From Armadillidium nasatum (lineage: Eukaryota > Arthropoda > Malacostraca > Isopoda > Armadillidiidae): a stretch of DNA of 25,000 nucleotides. Where the stretch lies: positions 1 through 25,000 of the forward strand of contig SEYY01003487.1 of assembly GCA_009176605.1 (NCBI GenBank), read 5' to 3'. Position 1 is the stretch's first letter. Each line of letters opens with the position of its first letter. Shown piece by piece: positions 1 to 12,807 of this stretch. The notes beneath the pieces are model-generated. The model was not told the DNA's origin. It did no database searches and saw nothing but the letters and a program-made list of their open reading frames with translations. The translations under genes and the position numbers were made by a program.

Positions 1-411
1 TTCTACTCTATAAACCATCCCATCCACATATCCCCTTTATTTCTTCGATTTTATCTGCCCTTCTCAAACCACATATCGGAATCCCTTCACTCAAACCATT
101 CAATCTTTTCTCGCCTAAATTCATCATCATGTTTCACACCCATACATACAGCTAAACACTACTCTCAAAAAACTTCTAAATTTTATTTTCAATATTCCTT
201 ATTCTACATTCACTTTTATTCCTTCCACCATTCTGTTCTTTATTTCCTTTTCCTCCACCAACATTCAGAAATATTTGAACTTTTCCACTTTCGCAAATTC
301 CTTTTCTCCCCCTCCCCCACCTCTAAACCAACCTCATCTACTCCTCCAATCTCCTACTTTTTCTGAATTACTCTCACCATTTGCTTGCACATTTCTCCAC
401 AATTCTTAGTA
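1..411. other. Pyrimidine-rich low-complexity DNA
   Basis: The + strand is strongly biased to C and T with many TTCT, CTCC and CCAC runs. No long open frame or RNA gene is visible. It ends at an (AT)n tract. It could be a degraded repeat, but I cannot name a family. Confidence 0.6.
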
Positions 412-419
412 ATATATAT

Positions 420-492
<73 letters not shown>
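412..492. repeat. (AT)n microsatellite
   Basis: About 80 bp of alternating A and T, interrupted once near 430. Confidence 0.95.
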
Positions 493-496
<4 letters not shown>

Positions 497-1960
497 GCTA
501 GTGTAAGGAAGGTTAAAATAAACCTTAAAATTTTTAATGAACTTAAATTCTTTAAAATAAATGTAATAAAATATAGCCTACTAATTTTAAATGTAAAATC
601 TGTCCCAAACTTATAACTGAATTCAAACTAAAAAAATAAAAAAATAAGCCATAAATATGCCTAGCAATGCTCTAGCCATAATTAAAAGAACTGTTACAAG
701 ATCACAGAAATGATCATATTTAAGACAAAAATTCTTTGTGTAAATATTTTAAACCACTTAATAACTTTTCATTACTATCACTTTCATAAACATCAACAAA
801 ATACTTATTATTACATTATTAAAAATAAAAAATTGTTAAACTTAACATATGTTATCGAAATAGCATAGTTTATGATGTTACGTTATCACATGAAAGTAAT
901 TTCAAATTACAAAAAATTATTTGATTTCTGATTGACAAAAAAAAAAATAAATTCATTTTTTGGAGTTTTGAGAAAAAACAAATCCAATTAACAACAAAAT
1001 TTAAAAAATAACTTTATTATACAATGTACGCATCATTTTACCACTGCTATAATGATTTTGCACTTGTGGTTGCCGAAATAAGATCTGATCTTAAATGTAT
1101 AAAAACAATCAAATATGAAACTTTTTATCAGGCAAATGAAATTAAAAATAAGAAAACAATTATTTTAATTAAATTAGGCAATAAGATTACTTAGTATTTT
1201 ATAATGACTAATAAGAAGACCAAATAAAAATTCATTTCAAATTTCTTTGTATATTTTGACGAGTTTCAGTGCCTTTTCATTGCCTCGTTGCTTCTTAGTT
1301 TATTTCATTCAAGACAAAATGCAAAGGTCATCTAGGCTAACGTTCTTTCAGGACAGTACTTATGAAACATCACGCCTGGAAAGCTTCCTCTTTTCAGTAA
1401 TATTTTGCCAATTATATGAAGAAAGGTGCTCCAGTCTCTCAGCTATTCACAATTGAGTTATAACTTTAACAGAGACAAGCACAAATAATCACATTCTTAT
1501 TATATATCTTTAGAGGTAACAAGGTATTTAAAATATCACTGGCATTTCGGCAAGAGAAAAGATTTCAGCATTTGTATCAAATATATTCTGTAATGGAGTC
1601 AAGAAGTATAACAAAAACAAATTTGGCCAACTGTGTTTTTCAAAGATTTGTAAAAATAATTCTTTTGGTGGTATAAAGAATTGAATTATAAGACATCTTA
1701 CCAAACTCAGGAAGCAGTTTTCTAATTACATTCCAGAGCTAGATTTAATTAATGTCTGTTTGGAAGTGTTCATATTGAAGCTGCTGCTGAGGCAAAAGGC
1801 CCAAAGCACTGGCAGAATCTTTTCTTAAACTTATCATTAATACACTGAATTTCATAGTATGTCACATCCGAAAACTCCAAAGTAAAAAAAATACTGCAAA
1901 ACCTATCTTTGCAATTACTTTAATAAAGAATGTTCTTTTTACTTAACTAAAAATCAAAAT
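493..1960. other. AT-rich intergenic DNA, nothing recognised
   Basis: AT-rich sequence with short A and T runs. One 69-codon frame (1247-1456, +) has no recognisable domain and sits in ordinary sequence, so I do not call it a gene. Confidence 0.6.
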
Positions 1961-2129
<169 letters not shown>

Positions 2130-2860
2130 CATATTCCAAGTCCAACTCTTCTTCTTTTACTTCAGTTTTACATTTGAAATTCATTTTAATATTTTTTTAA
2201 TATTTTCCAAATGATTAACAAACTGAGAACAGAAAAAGGAAAAAAATAAGAACACCTCTCGAAATTTTCATACTAATTTAGATTTAAAATTAAAACCAAA
2301 GTCAGTAAGAAATTTGTTAAATATTTCACCCTTTGTATTAGAATTATTTCTTAAAATTCGTTCATTGCAAATAAATGATCAGACCATGTAAGAACATTAG
2401 AAAAATAACAACAAAAAGTCACAAGGGCCTATCAAGACTGTCCCAGTCAAACTAAAGTAGACAATTTGCTTACCTAAACACATGCAAAATATATATCCCA
2501 GAACACAAAATATTTGGATTAAATACACAAAGTCAAACCAAAGATTTCTTCAACATACAATTCTCAAAGTGAAAGTCTCACACACTCCCAACTACAAATG
2601 CCAAAACTAAAAGTACAGCACATGCAAACTACGTGCTGAAATTCATTTGATTAGACTAGGTCATTCATACTGTATGAAGAGGAGCTGTAATTAACTACCA
2701 TCTGAACAAATTGGCTTAGTAATGATATATGATGCAAAGACCATCCATATACCTAACCAATCTTTTCTTAAATGCTGGAAGTGATTTCAACAACTTTGTT
2801 GCAAACCATTAAAAATTAACTATGCTGAATGGGTAGTTTTAAATTTTCTTATTGTGACCT
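2130..2860. other. AT-rich intergenic DNA, nothing recognised
   Basis: No open frame, RNA gene or clear repeat is visible. The last part (about 2812-2860) resembles 22304-22390, which suggests that it belongs to the dispersed repeat described at 2866-3055. Confidence 0.5.
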
Positions 2861-2865
2861 CTGGT

Positions 2866-3055
2866 TTCTCTTCCGTGTTCTACTAAGAATTTATCGACTT
2901 CAATATTATTGACAACTGTGAATATTTTGTAAACTTGTAACATATCCCATCCAAGAAATCACCTTTCTGAGGAAAACATTCTTAGCTCCTTCAGCCTCTC
3001 CTCATAACTCTTACTCTTAAGGCCAGAAATCATTCTTAAGGATCTATGTTACTCT
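2866..3055 (-). pseudogene. Decayed LINE reverse-transcriptase C-terminal fragment
   Basis: Read on the minus strand, this stretch gives the peptide SYEERLKELRMFSSER, then a stop codon in frame, then WDMLQVYKIF. This order (YEERL, then RR-x-D-(ML)-x-(VF)-KI) is the signature found at the end of the polymerase protein of CR1/Jockey-like non-LTR retrotransposons. Only this short C-terminal piece can be recognised. The catalytic RT motifs are absent here and the in-frame stop shows decay. The call rests on pattern memory, not a search. Confidence 0.6.
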
Positions 3056-3474
3056 CCTTCCATCATAAATATATATTTTATTAAATGAGGGGCCTAAAAA
3101 TAAGTTGAATACTATAATACTGATCTAACACACCTATTACAGAGTTTACTTATAATTTTCTTGCTTTTGTAATCAACATGGTGTTTTATTAATTTATTAT
3201 GCCTAAAATCTTATAAAAAAAAAAAAAGGCTAACTTCCTCGCTTTTATATGATGATTAGCCACTTTTAATTAAATACTAATAATCATAAACAAATATTGT
3301 TTTTGGTTCACAGTTTCGAGCCAATCTCCATTCATATTATAATTAGAATCTTCATTCAAGCAATTACATTTTACTTACCATTTGTTATTTATTCACCCAT
3401 CCAAGAAGTCTACCTAAATTACTTTTAGGTTTAATAAATTTGTTGTTACTTCAATAAGTCTTAAGAGACGCAGG
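3056..3474. other. AT-rich intergenic DNA, nothing recognised
   Basis: AT-rich sequence with an A12 run near 3216. No open frame, RNA or clear repeat seen. Confidence 0.5.
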
Positions 3475-3760
3475 TCTGAATTTTTTTTCCTATTCAGCCT
3501 AACTACAAAAATGAAACTTTTTTTTTTTTTTTATGGTTAATCAATGAACAACATAATTTTGTGAGAAAAAAAAATTTAAAGCTAATAAAAATATTATTTT
3601 AATAATTATAATTATAATAAAAATAATTATTTTTATCATCTGCCACAAATATATATCATGCTATTAAAAGAGAAACTGTCCTTTGACTTTTTGACCAGGT
3701 TGCTTGTTATGACTAGATTTTAAAAGATCTTGAAACTAAAAAAAGAATAGTTAAATTTTT
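3475..3760 (+). repeat. Left arm of long inverted repeat (foldback family)
   Basis: The arm runs from the motif TTCAGCCTAACTAC (near 3496) to GACTAGATTTTAAAAGATCTTGAA (near 3711-3734). The reverse complement of 7395-7672 matches it along almost its whole length in the same order: GCCTAACT, GGTTAATC, AGAGAAACTGTC, TTTGAC, ATGACTAGATTTTAAAA. The same family recurs at 22540-22925 (+) and 23036-23290 (-). This arrangement suggests a foldback or MITE-like element with arms near 280 bp and an AT-rich centre. Confidence 0.75.
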
Positions 3761-4570
<810 letters not shown>

Positions 4571-4589
4571 ATATCTTAAAATCTTTCTT

Positions 4590-7672
<3,083 letters not shown>

Positions 7673-7748
7673 ATTCGCAATTTTAAGAATTACCAATTCT
7701 CACAGACAAAGATACAAACTTAGAAATCTTACATTTCATTCATGAAAT

Positions 7749-8229
7749 ACTGAAATGCATTGCACGTATCATATTTAAACACGTTCTTTGACTGTTTCAT
7801 TTTCGCAAAATACTTGAATACCAGGTTGCTATATTTGTCTTTAGACCATTCCTTATTTTCAGCATTTTTTTTTTAATTGAGAGAGTGTTTGGCAGGTTAG
7901 GTCTATTAGTTGACAGTAGGAGTACATTTACCCTTCAAGTCAAGGTTAGGTTAAACCGAAAGTTTGTTAGATCTAACAAACTATTTCAACTTAACCGAAC
8001 CTTGACTTCAAGGGTAAATCTATAACTACAGTCAGTTAATAAACCTAACATGACTAACTCTCTCTTTAACTTAAAAAAAAAAATAATGCTAAAAATTACC
8101 AAAATAAACACTCCAAGAACAAATATGGAAATCAAAGAACAATCCCTTCACCATTCAGAGTAAATATTTTTTAAAATTTTCTTTTTGCTTTTCCGCACTT
8201 AAATATGATATAAGCAATGCATTTCAGCT
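7749..8229. repeat. Long near-perfect foldback repeat
   Basis: The segment is a palindrome centred at 7971/7972. The central 22 bp (7961-7982) are perfectly self-complementary. The arms then match with small differences: TTTACCCTT(C/G)AAGTCAAGGTT (7928-7948 against 7993-8014), AGCATT plus T-run (7861) against A-run plus AATGCT (8090), and CTGAAATGCATTGC (7750) against GCAATGCATTTCAG (8214-8227). No open frame. It looks like a MITE-type or foldback element, unrelated in sequence to the 3475/7672 family. Confidence 0.8.
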
Positions 8230-8890
8230 TATTTTGTCTTTATACTTCAATATAAGGAAAAATACAGACACATGGTCATAAACTAACCTATTACCCTTGT
8301 GCTTATGACTTTTTTTTTTTTTCAAAATTGATAAATTCTAAACAAATTGAATGAGACATGATAACTGAAAAGTAAATTGAATACAACATGTGCATTCTAT
8401 TTCAAGTTCAATTTTCAAACAAGAGTACATTGATGAAACACAACAGAATTAAGAAGCTATGGTCAATAGGCTAGCGCTGCCTGACGACCACTATTCTTCT
8501 ACAAGTAAATTTAGAAAACAAAATTCTCTTATAAGGAAATCATGAGATGAACACTGCACTATGAAAATGTCCCAGCATGAGGTTCCAGATGCCTCGCCTC
8601 CAATAGCTGAGCCACTTCCAGATGTCCTCGCCTCCAATAGCAAACATTTTTTTTTCCCCCAGCAATGCTATTACTAAGATCATATGCTGGTGCCTCATTT
8701 AACTATGAAATTATCATCACTATTACCACTTGCAAACACCACAATTTTTACTATCACCATCACTATCTTATTTTCTTTATTTATATATTTAGTCATTTAT
8801 TTATCTGTTCTGTCAAAAGACAGACCTCAAAATCCCGCCAATAGCGAACATCAAAGTCAAAAAAACTTAACAGCACCAAGACAGCATTGA
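8230..8890. other. AT-rich DNA with a short imperfect direct repeat
   Basis: The stretch holds two copies of a unit near CCAGATG-CCTCGCCTCCAATAGC at about 8587-8609 and 8620-8643. The segment 8195-8270 resembles 23608-23670. A 68-codon frame at 8684-8890 is hydrophobic and low complexity and I do not support it as a gene. Confidence 0.5.
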
Positions 8891-8936
8891 AAATGGAGAC
8901 GTCGTACCCCCCGACCCGTGAGTGATGATGATATAT
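8891..8936 (+). repeat. Possible LINE 3'-tail fragment
   Basis: The motif CCCGTGAGTGATGATGA (8915-8931) is followed by AT repeats. It nearly equals CCCGTGAGTGGTGGTGA at the 3' end of the LINE copy (7236-7252). It is probably the terminus of a severely truncated relative. Confidence 0.45.
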
Positions 8937-9043
8937 ATAATATATTTTAATAATTCTTATTTATTTATTTTTACACTGTGGTTGTCTGTCCTATTTCTCC
9001 TCTGAAGTTTGTCCTTAAAAAAAATCTTTGGCTAACTTGACAG

Positions 9044-9047
9044 ACGT
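9044..9047. repeat. Target-site duplication, left copy (ACGT)
   Basis: ACGT directly precedes the 5' LTR and is repeated at 21091-21094 directly after the 3' LTR. A 4-bp duplication is usual for Ty3/gypsy integration. Confidence 0.85.
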
Positions 9048-9602
9048 TGTAATGGAGTGGAAGACAATCATTGAGCAGTTAACTCGGAAGAGTTCACCTC
9101 CTCACCATTGTCCATAGTAGATAGCGTAAATTATTTTTTTTATGTTCATTTATCAAAACAATTGTAATCATACACGATTTTATATATTGTTTGTATATTT
9201 CAGGAGTTATAATAATATTTTTTGTGCTCTTTATAATAATTATAAATAACTAAAAACAAAAATTTAAGACAAAACCTGATTCTGACAATCCTTATTGTGA
9301 AAAACTACCTGAATTTGACTCTAGTGAAAACCTGGAATTGCCTGGACATAAAAAGGAACATTCCATCTGACTATTAATATAGCTCTTTTTATAAGGCCAG
9401 GTAATGGAATAATAATGTAATAAATAACAAAAAGTATAGTGAAACATAAATGTTATTATAAGATTACTTGTGTGAATAATAATGTGTGTATTAAAAGTAA
9501 AATTAATGTGATAAAATAATTGCTCTTTATAGATTGAACATAGAATTAGAAAAACCGAAGGTAGAACAAAGAAGAAAAGACGAACAAATCATAAAACCTT
9601 CA

Positions 9603-9622
9603 GAATAACTAATTAGTTATTC
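9603..9622. promoter_or_regulatory. Perfect 20-bp palindrome in LTR U3
   Basis: GAATAACTAATTAGTTATTC reads the same on both strands and contains a TAATTA core, as bound by many homeodomain proteins. It is repeated at 20231-20250 in the 3' LTR. A regulatory role is inference from symmetry and location only. Confidence 0.4.
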
Positions 9623-10067
9623 CTTTCATAAGGTCAAATATAAATTGTATATATACTATAGTGAAAATATTTAATTAAACATATATTTGCACTAATATTG
9701 GAGAAGTTACATTAAAAAGTGTTAATGTATGATTTAATAAACTTTCAGGTTTTTTTTTGGGGGATTTTGAAGCTAAAAGAACTGTGTGTTTGGAAAACTC
9801 CAGTCGTGTATTTACATCAATCAATATTCATTAATTTATTACCAAATACAAATTGGTACAACTAGGAAAAATACAGATAAGAATTTATATTAATTTGTAA
9901 GAACTCTTCTTAGTCTGTCCTTACTAACCCCTTCTTTTCCATAGTTTCTTTATCTTGTCACACTTCTGGGGCTCACTACATTTACCATCGCATATTCCAT
10001 CACTGAAAGAGATGAGAAATAGTTAACTTATTAAATTCTTTTTTTAAACTGGGATCGACCAGTTACA

Positions 10068-10099
10068 TATAAAAGTTTTGTTTTGTTATAACAATCAGT
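10068..10099 (+). promoter_or_regulatory. Predicted LTR core promoter (TATA + TCAGT initiator)
   Basis: TATAAAAG at 10068-10075 lies 29 nt before the A of TCAGT (10095-10099). TCAGT is the arthropod RNA polymerase II initiator and the spacing is canonical, so transcription probably starts at 10097. The 3' LTR has the same pair at 20698 and 20725. ATTAAA follows shortly after (20734) and could help 3' end formation, but that is weak. Confidence 0.6.
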
Positions 10100-10313
10100 A
10101 ATAATTAAAATAGAAAAGAAAATTCGATCCGAGTCTGATTTATTACCTTACCTTGTCATATATATACTTGTCCGTAGTTTTCTCTTTTAAGACTTTACAG
10201 AATCCTATCCTTGAGTGGTTGTGTTCTCTCCATATGTGCTGTGCGAGTCCATTAAGTGTTACATTTTATATAAGATTTGAGAAGACTGGGTGAACTATCT
10301 CTATACTTTCTCC

Positions 10314-10330
10314 CAAGCTAGGTAAGTGTG
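10314..10330 (+). promoter_or_regulatory. Consensus splice donor in 5' LTR
   Basis: AG|GTAAGT is a full consensus 5' splice site, cut after 10321. It lies about 225 nt after the predicted start of transcription and before the primer binding site. Its likely partner is the acceptor at 18299, just upstream of the 439-codon ORF. Confidence 0.5.
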
Positions 10331-10477
10331 ACTCTTTAAAAGTGTATTGTGGTGTGGGGTTTTAGCGTAGTTTCCTCTCGGGTGCCAAGAGGGGTATTGT
10401 AATCACTTACACAATCATATGATTTGTTCCCCTTGCGGTGTCATCGAACACTCCCCCCTACATACACAAAAATAAAG

Positions 10478-10495
10478 TGGCGCCCGAACAGGGAC
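10478..10495 (+). promoter_or_regulatory. Primer binding site for tRNA-Lys
   Basis: TGGCGCCCGAACAGGGAC is the 18-nt complement of the 3' end of animal tRNA-Lys(UUU), the same site used by lentiviruses. It starts 15 nt after the LTR end, which is farther than the few bases usual in most elements. It primes minus-strand DNA synthesis. Confidence 0.92.
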
Positions 10496-10835
10496 TCGCT
10501 AGTGTGTGTGTGTGAGAGAAAGAGACCACAACATTGGTTAGGATAATAAGGTTTCCTCCTTTTGTAGTGTAGAAAATTGTAGAGTAGTACGGAGTAAATT
10601 GGTGAATAACCCCATATTTGTACAGTAAGTGCCAAATCAGACACTTGTTGTACCGTGTTTTTTCAGATCTTGAAATTGAAGCAGAAGATACCAGCCTTAT
10701 ACTTAAAATACTGTTATAGGCAATCCTTATATTCATATAGAATATAAGAAGTATTGTTTACTTTTACCAGTAATCAGGTAAAACCATATTGATTTTATTT
10801 CTATAAAAACTTGAAATAAAAATAAATTTCTTAGA
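10496..10835 (+). other. Untranslated leader of the LTR element
   Basis: About 340 nt between the primer site and the gag start. It starts with a (GT)n/GAGA stretch and is AT-rich later. A weak donor-like GTAAGTG occurs at 10625. A packaging signal would be expected here, but none can be recognised. Confidence 0.5.
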
Positions 10836-11369
10836 ATGGCAGAATCAATACCTGATATGCCTATAGAGGAGTATTTAGCCATGATGACTACCAACCCCAG
10901 TTTGGTTGAGCAATCAGAGAGAGCTCCCAGGGAGACTCCTGAAGGTTTAATTTCGGCTGGAGTTGTTGAAGATATTGTAGGTAATTTAACTGCCCATATG
11001 GAAAAATTAAGCCAGCAAATGGAAGAGGCAAAAGCAGCCTCTAATGTCCCCTACACCTCACATGTGAATGTTAACCAGTTCTTAGATGAACAACAGGAGG
11101 TTGCTAATTTGGTCGATGTCTCTATTGCACCAGATCAGTTGCCTCAGTCCCAAATTATGAATTCCCCTATAAATCAACTGTTGTCACCCATTGAAGATAG
11201 GAAAATCCCTATTCATACTAGTCAACCTAGCAGGTCAATTCCCTTAGCTTCAGTTGTTACTACTACCACCTCTGCAGATATAATCTACACCCAAACCTCC
11301 ACAACTCCTTTAAAGGTTTGTTCCTTCAAGGCCTTATCAACCATTTCCATCTTTTGTATCCCCAATTAG
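10836..11369 (+). CDS. gag: gag, N-terminal part (frame 3), broken at about 11314-11366
   Basis: The first ATG of the internal region starts a 177-codon frame. It is Glu/Gln/Ser/Thr-rich, with a possible coiled coil around residues 50-70 (EDIVGNLTAHMEKLSQQMEE) and a disordered Pro/Ser/Thr-rich part after residue 100. This fits the matrix-like N-terminus of a retroelement gag. The frame ends at a stop at 11369. The natural continuation (Pro-rich, no stop) is in the next frame from 11314 onward, so one base has been added between 11314 and 11366, or two lost. A TTTAAAGG homopolymer stretch sits close by. The protein would assemble virus-like particles in the cytoplasm. Confidence 0.75.
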   Translation: MAESIPDMPIEEYLAMMTTNPSLVEQSERAPRETPEGLISAGVVEDIVGNLTAHMEKLSQQMEEAKAASNVPYTSHVNVNQFLDEQQEVANLVDVSIAPDQLPQSQIMNSPINQLLSPIEDRKIPIHTSQPSRSIPLASVVTTTTSADIIYTQTSTTPLKVCSFKALSTISIFCIPN

Positions 11370-11427
11370 ACCACCATTTATAACAAATCCTGTACCACCT
11401 CCTATAACTGTTAGCAATCAGAATAAT

Positions 11428-12084
11428 ATGTTCACTTCTTCTCAATTTGATATTATTCAACAACAATTGTCTTTGTTAACCCAGACAGTATCCTTATTAA
11501 CAGTACTGGTTCAAAATTCCCAGCAACCCAAATTAATTGAGCCAAAAATTTATAGTTATGAGAAGGAACATAAACTACCCCAATTTCTTGAATACTTTGA
11601 ATTATATTGTCAAAAGAAGTACCCCCAGAGCCCGGACCAGTGGGTGCGGCTCTTAGAAAAATATATGTCAGGAAAATTTTTGAATCTCTATAATGTAATA
11701 ACTAAAAATACTTCAGATTATCATAAAGTAAAAGATACACTCCTCAAATGGTATGTCCAAGAGGATAAAAAACGAAATGAAAACAAACTCCAGGCATACC
11801 ATGCTGCTAAACGTAATAATGGTGAGGATGTAAATTTGTTTGCCTTACGGTTGGAGCAATTGGCTGAACAAGCCTTCCCTGGAGTAAACATGAAAGAACA
11901 CGAGTCCTTGAGAACTGCTTTTATACTTAGCTTGCCCATAAAAGTACAAAACAAAATCAGGGAGTACATCATTCAAAATGAAATGTGTACTCAAACTAAA
12001 GTACCGTGGGATAAGTTAGTATTATTGGCAGATTCGTATGACCGGGAATTCCAACCCTGGCAGAATATTGCCTTCACAATCTGA
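11428..12084 (+). CDS. gag: gag, capsid-like part (frame 1)
   Basis: The open frame runs from 11314 to 12084; the ATG at 11428 is only the first methionine and is probably internal. Residues about 45-200 from that ATG are helical and resemble a retrotransposon capsid: a FLEYFELYCQKKYP stretch, then VKDTLLKWYVQEDK, FALRLEQLAEQAFP and LRTAFILSLPIKVQNKIREY. The spacing of Trp, Leu and Phe residues fits the family, though no single diagnostic residue proves it. It ends by a frame break between 12020 and 12081; the knuckle region follows in frame 2. The role is particle assembly around element RNA. Confidence 0.75.
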   Translation: MFTSSQFDIIQQQLSLLTQTVSLLTVLVQNSQQPKLIEPKIYSYEKEHKLPQFLEYFELYCQKKYPQSPDQWVRLLEKYMSGKFLNLYNVITKNTSDYHKVKDTLLKWYVQEDKKRNENKLQAYHAAKRNNGEDVNLFALRLEQLAEQAFPGVNMKEHESLRTAFILSLPIKVQNKIREYIIQNEMCTQTKVPWDKLVLLADSYDREFQPWQNIAFTI

Positions 12085-12334
12085 TATTCCAAATCCCTCC
12101 TTAATTAGAGATCCAAGTAAGGATATTGAAGTCATTCAAATTGACTCTTTGACTCCCCAAGCTACTTGGAGTGAGATTCTAAAGCAAGCCCCTCCTAAAA
12201 ACATAAGACAATCCCAGATCAGGTCCCCTATGCGGAATCGGAATGGTAGTAGTTATCAGAAACAGGCTAGTAATAGTTCTGTTAATCCCCAAAAAGTATG
12301 TTCTTATTGCGGAATCAGAGGGTCATACAGTTGA
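12038..12334 (+). CDS. gag: gag, linker and first half of zinc knuckle 1 (frame 2)
   Basis: This short frame continues gag after the break near 12020-12081. It is a Pro/Ser/Asn/Gln-rich basic linker and ends in the first two cysteines of a CCHC knuckle (codons at 12299 and 12308). The His and last Cys of that knuckle (codons at 12324 and 12339) lie in frame 3. The break is thus confined to 12311-12323, where a GGG run occurs. The ATG at 12038 is not a real start. Confidence 0.7.
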   Translation: MTGNSNPGRILPSQSDIPNPSLIRDPSKDIEVIQIDSLTPQATWSEILKQAPPKNIRQSQIRSPMRNRNGSSYQKQASNSSVNPQKVCSYCGIRGSYS

Positions 12335-12590
12335 TATATGCTACAAAGCATTAGGCATATGTAGCTACTGTAAAGTTAAAGGCCACATCAGGAATGATTG
12401 TTGGCATAATAATAGAAACAGATCCCCTCGTCAAAATATTAATTCCCAATTAGAGTGCCCTTCTTGTTCTGGAAATCATTTAGGCATCAATTGCCAATCC
12501 AGAAATCATAGTCCAAAACCAATAAATACTGATAATCCTCGCAGTACTGATAGTCCTAGAGAAATGAAATTTTGGTCCATCCATGAATGA
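12243..12590 (+). CDS. gag: gag, zinc knuckles 1 (second half), 2 and 3 (frame 3)
   Basis: The real part of this frame starts at about 12323. It holds the end of knuckle 1 (to 12341), a complete CX2CX4HX4C knuckle 2 (12360-12401) and a shorter CX2CX3HX4C knuckle 3 (12456-12494). The linkers are rich in Asn, Arg, Ser and Pro, as in nucleocapsid proteins that bind element RNA. It ends at a stop at 12590. The next gag segment is in frame 1, entered between 12568 and 12587, where an ATTTTGG run occurs. Confidence 0.75.
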   Translation: MVVVIRNRLVIVLLIPKKYVLIAESEGHTVDICYKALGICSYCKVKGHIRNDCWHNNRNRSPRQNINSQLECPSCSGNHLGINCQSRNHSPKPINTDNPRSTDSPREMKFWSIHE

Positions 12591-12792
12591 AAACCCTGTT
12601 CCCTTGCCTCAACGAACACATCAAAATTCTCAAAGCCGGGTATTTGCAAATTCCAACCTTGGTAATGATTCATGGGCAAATACTGGAACTAAACCCAAGT
12701 CTCACCATATTAGTAACTGTGCTATGTGTGGGGAATCCCATGAGACAGGAGAATGTTTGAGAGATCCGGAAAACTATCAGACTCCGCAGTGA
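12583..12792 (+). CDS. gag: gag C-terminus with zinc knuckle 4 (frame 1)
   Basis: This frame holds a fourth knuckle, CX2CX3HX4C, at 12718-12756, about 220 nt after knuckle 3. It ends at the TGA at 12790-12792, which I take as the true gag stop. The pol frame is open from 12744 in the -1 relation, so gag and pol overlap by about 46 nt. This last frame change is opposite in sign to the four within gag, which supports it as a programmed -1 shift. Confidence 0.75.
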   Translation: MNENPVPLPQRTHQNSQSRVFANSNLGNDSWANTGTKPKSHHISNCAMCGESHETGECLRDPENYQTPQ

Positions 12793-12807
12793 AGGGGTAC
12801 ACTGTGG
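12744..12807 (+). promoter_or_regulatory. Candidate gag-pol -1 ribosomal frameshift signal
   Basis: Within the overlap, G-GAA-AAC (12768-12774) is in the gag frame and permits A-site slippage from AAC to AAA. After a 9-nt spacer comes an 8-bp hairpin, CCGCAGTG (12784-12791) with CACTGTGG (12800-12807), including one G-U pair and an 8-nt loop. Spacer and hairpin fit the standard layout. The heptamer is non-canonical because the P-site codon would re-pair with a mismatch. Confidence 0.45.

Larger units (their letters stand above)
9048..10462 (+). repeat. 5' LTR (1,415 bp)
   Basis: It begins TG and ends CA, the standard LTR termini. It matches 19676-21090 almost perfectly. The differences I see are T9G5 against T10G6 (9750-9763), T4 against T3 (10185-10188), one T near 10311, and a cluster at 10351-10375 with G-run, T-run and C-run length changes plus perhaps one substitution. 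From a TATA box and initiator, U3 would be 9048-10096 and R-U5 10097-10462. A splice donor lies at 10321/10322. Confidence 0.97.

Noticed and set aside
1247..1456. Small 69-codon ORF
   Set aside because: No domain, repeat relation, or codon signal; expected by chance in this length of DNA.
10478..10495. A tRNA-Lys gene
   Set aside because: Only the 18-nt complement of the tRNA 3' end is present; it is a primer binding site.
10625..10666. A short intron in the gag leader (GTAAGTG to TTTTTTCAG)
   Set aside because: It would be only about 40 nt, below the usual minimum, and serves no clear purpose.
10441..10736. Minus-strand frames over the primer site and leader
   Set aside because: Shadows of non-coding leader; nothing recognisable and no support on the minus strand.
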